NCBI GenBank assembly: GCA_900753305.1
Contig: CAADYR010000074.1
Location: 1-5,626 of the forward strand
Direction of reading: 5' to 3'
Source: Lachnospiraceae bacterium
GTDB taxonomy: Bacteria > Bacillota > Clostridia > Lachnospirales > Lachnospiraceae
Length of the DNA: 5,626 nucleotides
Part shown: in pieces, positions 1 through 5,225 of the stretch
Layout: the number at the start of each line of letters is the position of its first letter
How positions within the stretch are numbered: position 1 is the first letter of the stretch
Notes under the pieces: model-generated
Told to the model about the DNA's origin: nothing
The model's input: the letters and a program-made list of their open reading frames with translations, nothing else
Database searches by the model: none
Made by a program: the position numbers and the translations under genes

Positions 1-278
1 GCATTGCTGATAATCTTTTTCTCCTCTGCCGGTGTCACCTGTCTGGTGTAGATTCTTAAGGTAACACCATCCTTTTCCCCAAGGTGTCTTAAAATCGCCT
101 GTTCATCCGTGGCTGTCGGGTATTCACGGAGTGCCCAGACACTCCGGTAGGTATTTCCACAGATATAGTGATCCGTATAAAACTGGATAACGGATGGGGC
201 AATCATATCCAGAAACCCTTTCAGCTTTGCCTCTGCTGTGGATTCTGTTTCCCTGTTTTTCTTTCTGTTTTTATTCAT
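1..278 (-). CDS. VirB4-type conjugation ATPase, N-terminal fragment (cut by window edge)
   Basis: The reading frame starts at ATG 278 and stays open to base 1, giving 92 residues that begin MNKNRKKNRETESTAEAKLK. After a basic, hydrophilic leader come FLDMIAPSVIQFYTDHY and then a segment with GNTYRSVWALREYPT. This pattern is characteristic of the N-terminal domain of VirB4/TraE-type ATPases in Firmicute ICEs, which sits at the cytoplasmic face of the inner membrane and powers assembly and substrate transfer. The Walker motifs would lie further on, outside the window, so ATPase activity is inferred from family resemblance. The start overlaps the end of the preceding gene by 8 bases (271-278), and an AAGGTGG ribosome binding site lies about 10 bases upstream, suggesting translational coupling. 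Identification is by recall of the family, not by a search. Confidence 0.8.
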   Translation of the reverse strand, partial: MNKNRKKNRETESTAEAKLKGFLDMIAPSVIQFYTDHYICGNTYRSVWALREYPTATDEQAILRHLGEKDGVTLRIYTRQVTPAEEKKIISN

Positions 279-843
279 TTAAAATAATCCACCTTTCTCC
301 GTCAAATTCCTCGAATTTTTCGGTTGTCACATTCTGCTCAAAATACACTGCAAGGATTCTTTTGATATCCTCTTCCTCTGCCCTCTTGGATGTAAATCCC
401 TGCTCTGCCAGCATCTTTTCAATGCGGTTTAAGTAGGAAAAAATTTCATTTTCCTTCTTTTCACGAAGCCTGATGATCAGCAGAAACTCCCTTGCTGTTG
501 CCATCTGTACCTGCATGCGGTCTAAGTAATTTGCGTCCTTTTCCAGCAGCTTTCTTACCACAGTATTGGTTTCTTCCTCCATCCGCTTCTTCAAATATCT
601 TTTGTTGTCCTCAAAATTCTCTCTGGAATTTAAGCACATCATTTCGATTTCCGTGATGCCCTTAAGCACCGTCATCAGTCCATAAATTCTGGCTGACAGA
701 CTCTCCTCCGACAGCACGGAAATGTTGCTGGGCTGGATTAAAAAGTAAACCAGCTCCTCATTCTTGTATGTTCGGATACTGTAATCCGTCACTTCGCTGG
801 TTCCCATCAGTTCTCTGGTGGATTCCATGTTCTTCTTACTCAT
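271..843 (-). CDS. Conjugation-cluster protein resembling a free-standing VirB4 N-terminal domain
   Basis: 190 residues, no signal peptide and no membrane helix, so probably cytoplasmic or membrane-associated through partners. I chose ATG 843 over ATG 864 because GGAGGT at 853-858 lies 9 bases before it and the start overlaps the stop of the PrgI-like gene (836-843). Residues about 20-150 follow the layout seen in VirB4/TraC N-terminal domains: a short beta-rich stretch ending FLIQPSNISVLSEES (35-49), a helix, IEMMCLNSRENFEDNKRYLK (66-85), a charged helical stretch, then ATAREFLLIIRLREK (115-129) and a helix ending at AEQGF. No Walker A or B motif is present. It sits between the PrgI-like gene and the ATPase gene, which argues for a role in the same complex. 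The VirB4 relationship is my inference from pattern; the safe call is a conserved conjugation protein of unknown function. Confidence 0.72.
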   Translation of the reverse strand: MSKKNMESTRELMGTSEVTDYSIRTYKNEELVYFLIQPSNISVLSEESLSARIYGLMTVLKGITEIEMMCLNSRENFEDNKRYLKKRMEEETNTVVRKLLEKDANYLDRMQVQMATAREFLLIIRLREKKENEIFSYLNRIEKMLAEQGFTSKRAEEEDIKRILAVYFEQNVTTEKFEEFDGERWIILNE

Positions 844-1105
844 CCGGTGTATACCTCCATTCATAATGCTGCTGGTCCATTAAAAAGTACGCACAGGCAT
901 AGCGGATAAAATCCATAATGCTGGTATCCTCCACCTGTATGGTTAAAAACGCATAGGCTCCGGCAATGACCAGCGGAAACCACAGCCCCGCGTATGCAAA
1001 CGCAAACACAGAAAGCAGAACGATAATGCCTATAATGGCAAGGTCTTTTAATTTCCACAGCCACATGGTTGCCTTTGCTTTCAAGTTATCGGGATAGATA
1101 TACAT
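836..1105 (-). CDS. PrgI-like small inner-membrane conjugation protein (VirB3-position)
   Basis: 89 residues starting MYIYPDNLKAKATMWLWKLK. Two hydrophobic segments (about 21-39 and 41-57) form a hairpin, followed by a soluble tail with DTSIMDFIRYACAYFL and ending YEWRYTPDE. Small two-helix proteins immediately upstream of VirB4-type ATPases in Firmicute ICEs are known as PrgI family and are thought to take the VirB3 role, anchoring the ATPase at the membrane. A longer open frame reaches back to 1216 but overlaps the methyltransferase deeply; ATG 1105 has AGGAGG at 1112-1117 with a 6-base spacer. The gene overlaps the methyltransferase 3' end by 20 bases and the next gene by 8. The topology and context are seen; the PrgI assignment is from family knowledge and could instead be a related, differently named family. 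Confidence 0.75.
   Translation of the reverse strand: MYIYPDNLKAKATMWLWKLKDLAIIGIIVLLSVFAFAYAGLWFPLVIAGAYAFLTIQVEDTSIMDFIRYACAYFLMDQQHYEWRYTPDE
853..858 (-). promoter_or_regulatory. Ribosome binding site deciding the start at 843
   Basis: GGAGGT on the minus strand, 9 bases from ATG 843, inside the 3' end of the PrgI-like gene. The alternative in-frame ATG at 864 lies before this site and has no comparable Shine-Dalgarno sequence, so the shorter 190-residue protein is preferred. Confidence 0.75.
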
Positions 1106-2618
1106 CCTCTTCCTCCTCTCCCATTTTTCGTAAAAAATAAGTGATGCCGCATAGAATAAAATCCACACATGGCACCGCCAAACTGTTTCCCAATGCTCTG
1201 TATCTTGCACTGTCACTTGCTCCCGGTATGTCTGTCCAGTAATCCGGGAATCCCATCAGCCTTTCGCACTCCAATGGTATAAGTCTTCGTACCAGACTGC
1301 TCATATCTACAATGCATTTGCCTTGGTCCACATATTGGTTACTGATCATCTTCTCATCCCCGGCACACAGACTTCCTATGACCTCTTGGTATGGTTTTCG
1401 CTCATTTCCCGGAGCAAACACACAATGCCTGTCTTCTGTGGTCAGGGTATAACTGATGCCCTGCTGGTACCCACATCCGTTTCCACCATTCTTTTCCTTC
1501 CGGTTTATAATGTTTCCGGCAATGCAGAATGGTTCTTTATTTACGGCAAGAGGTGTATTGTTACCTCCTGTACCAAGTGCCGATGTGATGGTCTGGGCAA
1601 CCTCTACTGGACCGGTATACCGGGTATCCGGGCCATGATTGTCAAACAGTATCGGCTGGTTATTTCCTGCCATGCCTGCCGCTGCGGTAATGGTCGGGCA
1701 GTACCCGATTCCGATTTCTGCATTCCCCTGACTGGTTGCCATGATAATGGGCGGATTGGAACGTCCGTGTGCAAGCAGGGTTCCGCTTTTGTTTTCATGC
1801 ACATCCATCCGCTCTCCGCCCTGATCTAACAGGCAGATTACATAGTCTTTTCTAGGACTTGCCCTGCCTGCATCAGCAGTGCCTGTTTTAAAATAGCAGG
1901 CAACACCTTTCCTCTCTTCTCGCTTCTTCTGATAATTCCTCCACACGTTGTCGGACTCAAATAGTATTTCACCGGCACTGTGTCCTCCAAAATCTGCGAC
2001 AAGGAAGATGCGATTTCTTCTCTGGGGGACACCCCAAAATTGAGCGTCCAATACTCTCCAAGCAACAGAGAATCCTTCTCCCATAATAAGCCCGGCAGGA
2101 GTCCATGCCCCTCCCGGCGGTCCAGGTATAGATACATCTGCCTCTTTGATACGGCAGACCTCTTCGAGGACTGTGTGGAAGTCGGCTCCGTGTGTTTCTC
2201 CACTGGAGAAGGCTCCCGGCACGTTTTCCCAGAGCATATACCGAGGTCGAATAAACTCATCTGTCCGTCTTCTATGGTTTCTCATCCTCCTTCTGTCCTG
2301 TTTTCTCATTTCTTTTACAATCCGTACCTGTTCCATGAATAAGCCGGACCTCTCCCCTGCAAGCCCCTCTCTCTTGCCCGCCACGGATAAATCCTGACAG
2401 GGGGAGCCTCCTGCTATCACATCTACCACCGGCAGATTTGCCCCATGCAGTTTCGTAATATCCCCCATATGCTTCATCTGCGGAAAGCGGTATGCTGTCA
2501 CCGCCATCGGAAAGGGTTCTATCTCGCTTGCCCACACGGGACGGATATCATTCATGGTAGCTGCCAGCGGAAATCCGCCTATCCCATCAAACAGACTTCC
2601 TAATTTCAACTCTGTCAT
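1086..2618 (-). CDS. DNA (cytosine-5-)-methyltransferase, Dcm family
   Basis: A complete 510-residue enzyme that would transfer a methyl group from S-adenosylmethionine to C5 of cytosine in duplex DNA. Conserved motifs appear in order: motif I LGSLFDGIGGF (6-16, cofactor binding), motif IV GGSPCQDLS (70-78) with catalytic Cys74, motif VI ENV (131-133), motif VIII QRRNRIFLV (199-207), motif IX around RRLIPLECERLMGFP (444-458) and motif X GNSLAVP (477-483). The region between VIII and IX is long, about 235 residues, and would hold target recognition; it carries several copies of a degenerate repeat (see findings). No restriction endonuclease gene is next to it, so it is likely solitary and may protect the element from host restriction during transfer. 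ATG 2618 lies 9 bases after the TrbL-like stop, with a GGTGG ribosome binding site over that junction. The target sequence cannot be read from the protein. Confidence 0.95.
   Translation of the reverse strand: MTELKLGSLFDGIGGFPLAATMNDIRPVWASEIEPFPMAVTAYRFPQMKHMGDITKLHGANLPVVDVIAGGSPCQDLSVAGKREGLAGERSGLFMEQVRIVKEMRKQDRRRMRNHRRRTDEFIRPRYMLWENVPGAFSSGETHGADFHTVLEEVCRIKEADVSIPGPPGGAWTPAGLIMGEGFSVAWRVLDAQFWGVPQRRNRIFLVADFGGHSAGEILFESDNVWRNYQKKREERKGVACYFKTGTADAGRASPRKDYVICLLDQGGERMDVHENKSGTLLAHGRSNPPIIMATSQGNAEIGIGYCPTITAAAGMAGNNQPILFDNHGPDTRYTGPVEVAQTITSALGTGGNNTPLAVNKEPFCIAGNIINRKEKNGGNGCGYQQGISYTLTTEDRHCVFAPGNERKPYQEVIGSLCAGDEKMISNQYVDQGKCIVDMSSLVRRLIPLECERLMGFPDYWTDIPGASDSARYRALGNSLAVPCVDFILCGITYFLRKMGEEEEDVYLSR
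1112..1117 (-). promoter_or_regulatory. Ribosome binding site inside the methyltransferase 3' end
   Basis: AGGAGG on the minus strand, 6 bases before ATG 1105. It lies within the methyltransferase coding region, where it helps encode the acidic EEEED run near that protein's C-terminus. It decides the start of the PrgI-like gene and couples its translation to the methyltransferase. Confidence 0.8.
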
Positions 2619-2627
2619 AGCACCACC

Positions 2628-3488
2628 TTATGCTGCCACTGCCTTCACGACCGTTCTGGTCATATTGATGGCGGTCTGGGCTGCATACACACTGCTCATG
2701 ATGTTGGTCTTGGTGCTGGTATCCAATCCGAACTGTCCTGCAATACGAGGCACCTCTGTGCTGGATAACATGAGTCCTAAACCTAACAATGGATGGTCTT
2801 TAAATACCATAAGTCCTGCGGTTAAGATAGTGGACTGCAAAAACGCAGTGATACAGATGCCAATGACCTGCTTGCACCACTGGATAAATCCATCTATGTA
2901 TCCTCTGGGAACAGAGAACATATAAAGGCTTCCAACCGCTATCTGGATCAAGAGGATTCCACCTCTTTTTAAGTTGGCAAAGAACACTTTAATGACTGCA
3001 TACCCCATCATAACTACACAAAAAGTCATCAATATAGGATTTCCGATTCCCGGAAAAGATGCAGACATTAACACCTGCTGTGCTGTCAGACCAATGCTTT
3101 CCGCATTGGTAATGCCCGTAATCGCCGAACCGAAGGTTCCTTGCAGGGATACGCACAACGAGTACAGGTTTACCGGCACAACTGTGAACAGACTTACCGC
3201 CATAAAACCTTTGATATAGTTCATGGCGGTATCCTTTATGCTTCCCCTGCCTCCCTGATACTCAATGGCACACTCAAAGGCTCCTACCACAAGTCCGACA
3301 CCAAACAGTGCCCATCCGAAGTAACTAAAAAAAGTGGTAACTGCTTCCACCCAAGGTAATGCAAACAGTTCCACTCCCATGTTGTTCATCATCACAAAGA
3401 AATCATTTAAAAAACCTATGATTTTCCCATATATCCAGTCAAGTATCTGGTCCAGGATAGTCTCGGCCACAAAATCAAATATAAACAT
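2628..3488 (-). CDS. TrbL/VirB6-like polytopic conjugation membrane protein
   Basis: 286 residues, strongly hydrophobic. An amphipathic N-terminus (1-45) is followed by likely membrane segments near 51-73, 92-113, 150-170, 176-193 and 206-228, with a further short hydrophobic stretch near 232-242, and a polar Thr/Ser-rich tail containing VPRIAGQFGLDTSTKTN (246-262). Length, topology and position between the DUF3852-like and VirB4 regions fit the VirB6/TrbL-type channel protein of Firmicute ICEs, sometimes annotated as DUF6045 or CD0411-like; the exact family number is from memory. Such proteins are thought to form the inner-membrane part of the translocation channel. The start at ATG 3488 is supported by AGGAGG with a 6-base spacer. 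It is 28 bases downstream of the preceding gene and 9 bases upstream of the methyltransferase. Confidence 0.85.
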   Translation of the reverse strand: MFIFDFVAETILDQILDWIYGKIIGFLNDFFVMMNNMGVELFALPWVEAVTTFFSYFGWALFGVGLVVGAFECAIEYQGGRGSIKDTAMNYIKGFMAVSLFTVVPVNLYSLCVSLQGTFGSAITGITNAESIGLTAQQVLMSASFPGIGNPILMTFCVVMMGYAVIKVFFANLKRGGILLIQIAVGSLYMFSVPRGYIDGFIQWCKQVIGICITAFLQSTILTAGLMVFKDHPLLGLGLMLSSTEVPRIAGQFGLDTSTKTNIMSSVYAAQTAINMTRTVVKAVAA

Positions 3489-3516
3489 AGCTTGCCTCCT
3501 TCCTGTTTACCGCTTC

Positions 3517-3957
3517 CTATGTCCCCATCTGCATGGTACAGTCCTGACTCTCCTGCGTCATCGCCATATTCTGAAATATGGACAGATAGTTTTCCACGGT
3601 GTCTGCAGCCTTCCGGTACTCTGCCTGCCCCGGATGGAACACATACCACTCGCTTTTTCCGCTGTTTGTCCAAATATGTGGATTCATTCCCTCCTTAAAA
3701 TTAGGATTGCTTACTTTCTGCTTTCCCCAGATATCGGTAAACCTAAGCAGGACACTGTCCACCACTCCTTCTTTTCTGTTGATAATAGATGCTTTAATTC
3801 CTGCGTAATGGTCACTGACTCCAAGGGTTACAAACTCCACTCTGGCTCTTAAATCTCCGCCAATGGTTCCATAGCACATACGACCTACATATTTCTGGTC
3901 TTTTAAAATGGCACTGTCTCCCATAATCTTTTTCAGTTCCGATTCAAAAAAATTCAT
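3517..3957 (-). CDS. Conserved-looking ICE protein of unknown function
   Basis: 146 residues, start MNFFESELKKIMGD, no signal peptide and no membrane helix, so probably cytoplasmic. A mixed alpha/beta pattern is suggested by alternating hydrophobic strands such as RARVEFVTLGV (37-47), SVLLRFTDIWG (68-78) and SEWYVFHPG (102-110), ending in a helix around 114-131 and a polar tail. Tryptophan-rich spots (IWGKQ, HIWTNSGKSEWYVF) are notable. ATG 3957 is supported by GAGGT 8 bases upstream. I recall similar proteins next to TrbL-like genes in Clostridia ICEs but know no function. It is the first gene after the toxin-antitoxin terminator and has only about 26 bases between that hairpin and its start, so its transcription depends on read-through or on a promoter upstream of the hairpin. 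Confidence 0.8.
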   Translation of the reverse strand: MNFFESELKKIMGDSAILKDQKYVGRMCYGTIGGDLRARVEFVTLGVSDHYAGIKASIINRKEGVVDSVLLRFTDIWGKQKVSNPNFKEGMNPHIWTNSGKSEWYVFHPGQAEYRKAADTVENYLSIFQNMAMTQESQDCTMQMGT

Positions 3958-3983
3958 TTCCGCTTACCTCATTTTGGACATAA

Positions 3984-4018
3984 AAAAACTATCCTGCCTG
4001 ATAAAGCGGATAGTTTTT
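3984..4018 (-). terminator. Intrinsic terminator after hepT (works on paper in both directions)
   Basis: On the minus strand an 11-base arm AAAAACTATCC pairs perfectly with GGATAGTTTTT around a 13-base loop, and the T-run continues for two more bases. A-tract on one side and T-tract on the other make it symmetric, so it could stop transcription on either strand. It starts 30 bases after the hepT stop codon. It closes the toxin-antitoxin cassette but also lies in the path of any transfer-operon transcript coming from upstream. Confidence 0.85.
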
Positions 4019-4047
4019 AATAATGTATTTTATTTTGTTTTATAGCA

Positions 4048-4443
4048 TCAGGAAAGGTTCATTGTCTGGCTTTCATTGCATTCCTGCTCCAAAGCCTGAT
4101 GCTCTGTAATAATCTGACAACAGTAATCGTTTAAGTCCGGGATATCATTTAACAGGGTTTCCCATAGCGTTTCCTTATCAATTTTACCATAGTTATGAGC
4201 CACCACATTTCTTAATGCTTTTATCTGATTCCAAGGTACTTTGCTATATGCACTCTTAAATTCATCCGTAAAATGTGTTGTCAGTTCTCCTATCTGCAAC
4301 ACACAAAGCGCTACCGCATTCTGGTAAATAGAGTTGGAAACGAAGATATCATAATCCCTTCCAAACGTATCCATTGTATGATTGATTTCTGCGCAATAAT
4401 CTCTGATATGCATTAAGATATCTATATTTCTACTGCCCTGCAT
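4048..4443 (-). CDS. hepT: HepT-like toxin: HEPN-domain ribonuclease (DUF86 family)
   Basis: 131 residues, all-helical in appearance. The catalytic HEPN motif is complete: R78, four residues, H83, one residue, Y85 (RNVVAHNY), the RX4HXY form found in HepT toxins. Proteins of this family are RNases that block growth; in characterised HepT/MntA pairs the motif tyrosine is AMP-modified by the partner nucleotidyltransferase, which silences the toxin. Y85 is therefore the predicted modification site here. Length is normal for the family. The start ATG 4443 overlaps the end of mntA by 14 bases, so the two are translationally coupled with the antitoxin made first. The stretch 4141-4260 is about 34% G+C, well below the methyltransferase, which suggests a different origin. 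Motif and pairing are seen; the modification mechanism is from known homologues. Confidence 0.92.
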   Translation of the reverse strand: MQGSRNIDILMHIRDYCAEINHTMDTFGRDYDIFVSNSIYQNAVALCVLQIGELTTHFTDEFKSAYSKVPWNQIKALRNVVAHNYGKIDKETLWETLLNDIPDLNDYCCQIITEHQALEQECNESQTMNLS

Positions 4444-4735
4444 ATAGCATCACCTCATCCTTCTTTATACTCTCAAGAAATTCATCTGACAGACTTCCTG
4501 TAGTCAGTACATCTACTTTTCGTCCTAATGCATCCGACACTTCCGTATAAAAACCGCATAAGGCAAACATTCCTTTCAGGTTCCCTTTCTCAATACGGAT
4601 GTCTATGTCACTCTGTTCATCAAAATCTCCTCTGGCAAAGGAACCGAACAGATATACCTGTGCAATCTGATATTTCTCCGCAATAGGTGTTACGATATTT
4701 TTTATTTCATCAATCGTATATGTTTTTACTTCCAT
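4430..4735 (-). CDS. mntA: MntA-like antitoxin: minimal nucleotidyltransferase
   Basis: 101 residues of the minimal nucleotidyltransferase (MNT) fold. The GSX10DXD signature is complete: G31-S32 within LFGSFARG, then D43 and D45 within SDIDI; D75 (KVDVL) is the likely third metal-binding acidic residue. Characterised MntA enzymes use ATP to attach AMP units to the tyrosine of the HepT HEPN motif, neutralising it; the intact active site here predicts the same. A GTG at 4756 would add seven residues, but an AGGAGG site at 4744-4749 lies inside that extension, 8 bases before ATG 4735, so the shorter protein is preferred. It has its own promoter upstream and overlaps hepT by 14 bases. A role in DNA repair or resistance, as for larger nucleotidyltransferases, is unlikely at this size and pairing. 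Confidence 0.92.
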   Translation of the reverse strand: MEVKTYTIDEIKNIVTPIAEKYQIAQVYLFGSFARGDFDEQSDIDIRIEKGNLKGMFALCGFYTEVSDALGRKVDVLTTGSLSDEFLESIKKDEVMLYAGQ

Positions 4736-4743
4736 TCTGCATT

Positions 4744-4749
4744 CCTCCT
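4744..4749 (-). promoter_or_regulatory. Ribosome binding site deciding the mntA start
   Basis: AGGAGG on the minus strand with an 8-base spacer to ATG 4735. Its position downstream of the alternative GTG 4756 rules against the longer reading. Confidence 0.85.
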
Positions 4750-4760
4750 CGCTCACTATA

Positions 4761-4789
4761 ATTATACCCGTCTTCTTGATAAATGTCTA
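4761..4789 (-). promoter_or_regulatory. Sigma-A type promoter of the mntA-hepT cassette
   Basis: On the minus strand a TAGACA -35 box (4789-4784, five of six consensus bases) and a perfect TATAAT -10 box (4766-4761) are separated by exactly 17 bases. Transcription would begin near 4753-4755, just upstream of the mntA ribosome binding site, leaving a short leader. The AATTATA/TATAATTATA stretch around the -10 could also serve as an operator half-site, but no clear palindrome stands out. Confidence 0.8.
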
Positions 4790-4824
4790 TGGATAGCCCT
4801 CTTTTTTTGGCAGTTTTCCCTTTC

Positions 4825-5163
4825 CTACATTCCAAGAATTGTCCAGATATAGGCAGGTGCGGTCAGGGTAAAGACCAGACAGGCAAACAGAATTGCCGGA
4901 GCTGCCCATTCAAACTGTCCGTGCTTTCGGTAATCAAAATATGCGGTTCCCAGCTTTGCAAAAAAGAATACTGCAAGGATCAAATCAATCGCAGGGAATA
5001 CAACCTTGTTTACCACCGTCTTAATCTGCGCGGAGGCATCCTTCCATGTCCCCTCAATAGCTCCTGCCACATCTCCTGTTCCGGCTGCACATACCGTAGT
5101 GCCAAACATAAGAGAACACACAAGTACCAGCATTACCATCACTAACCATTTCTTTTTCTTCAT
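4825..5163 (-). CDS. DUF3852-like conjugation protein with signal peptide and two membrane segments
   Basis: 112 residues. The N-terminus is a classic signal peptide: MKKKKW, a hydrophobic core to about residue 20, and a VCA-A type cleavage region at 24-27. The mature part starts with a short soluble stretch (GTGDVAGAIEGTWKDASAQI), then hydrophobic segments at about 52-74 and 85-108 separated by a loop with DYRKHGQFEW. I recognise this as DUF3852-like, a family found in Clostridia conjugative elements. Size, signal peptide and helical hairpin resemble VirB2/TrbC-type pilins, so a surface or channel subunit role is possible but unproven. An in-frame GTG at 5229 would add 22 residues, but AGGAAG (5173-5168) just before ATG 5163 and the good signal peptide support the shorter form. 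The added part would also span an intergenic hairpin. Confidence 0.82.
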   Translation of the reverse strand: MKKKKWLVMVMLVLVCSLMFGTTVCAAGTGDVAGAIEGTWKDASAQIKTVVNKVVFPAIDLILAVFFFAKLGTAYFDYRKHGQFEWAAPAILFACLVFTLTAPAYIWTILGM

Positions 5164-5167
5164 TTCT

Positions 5168-5174
5168 CTTCCTT
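5168..5174 (-). promoter_or_regulatory. Ribosome binding site of the DUF3852-like gene
   Basis: AAGGAAG on the minus strand, 4 bases before ATG 5163. It lies only 9 bases after the T-tract arm of the upstream hairpin, so folding of that hairpin leaves it accessible while transcription termination there would remove it. Confidence 0.65.
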
Positions 5175-5183
5175 TCGGTACAG

Positions 5184-5211
5184 AAAAAGACTGCCCGTAA
5201 GCAGTCCTTTT
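5184..5211 (-). terminator. Intergenic hairpin with T-tract before the DUF3852-like gene (terminator or attenuator)
   Basis: On the minus strand AAAAGGACTGC pairs with GCAGTCTTTTT around a 6-base loop TTACGG: 11 pairs, one of them G-U, six of them forming a GACTGC/GCAGTC core. Five T's form the distal end of the stem. It meets the usual form of an intrinsic terminator, but lies between two genes of one operon with only 20 bases from its end to the next start codon, too few for a new promoter. It may act as an attenuator, a partial terminator or an mRNA-processing/stability hairpin. Confidence 0.65.
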
Positions 5212-5225
5212 CCACTTGTTTTTAG

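Noticed and set aside
1106..1216. Longer version of the PrgI-like protein starting at 1216
   Set aside because: The extra 37 residues overlap the methyltransferase and show no family likeness, while ATG 1105 has a well-spaced AGGAGG.
1323..1829. A 168-codon open frame on the plus strand
   Set aside because: It lies antisense within the methyltransferase, whose motifs are complete in the other strand; the translated product has no recognisable domain and no good ribosome binding site.
1838..2260. A 140-codon minus-strand frame overlapping the methyltransferase
   Set aside because: It is a shifted frame of the methyltransferase gene, and the 510-residue reading carries all motifs without a break, so no frameshift needs to be invoked.
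3334..3852. A 172-codon plus-strand frame
   Set aside because: It is antisense to the 146-residue gene and the TrbL-like gene, crosses their junction and shows no coding signal of its own.
3999..4796. TGATAAA followed by GGATAG at both ends of the TA cassette (plus strand 3999-4013 and 4777-4796), possible insertion scar
   Set aside because: The spacers differ (2 against 7 bases), the words are short and AT-rich, and one copy is part of the terminator while the other spans the promoter -35 region; chance is the simpler reading.
4783..5145. A 120-codon plus-strand frame with many Cys codons
   Set aside because: It is antisense to the DUF3852-like gene, which has a signal peptide, ribosome binding site and family likeness on the minus strand.
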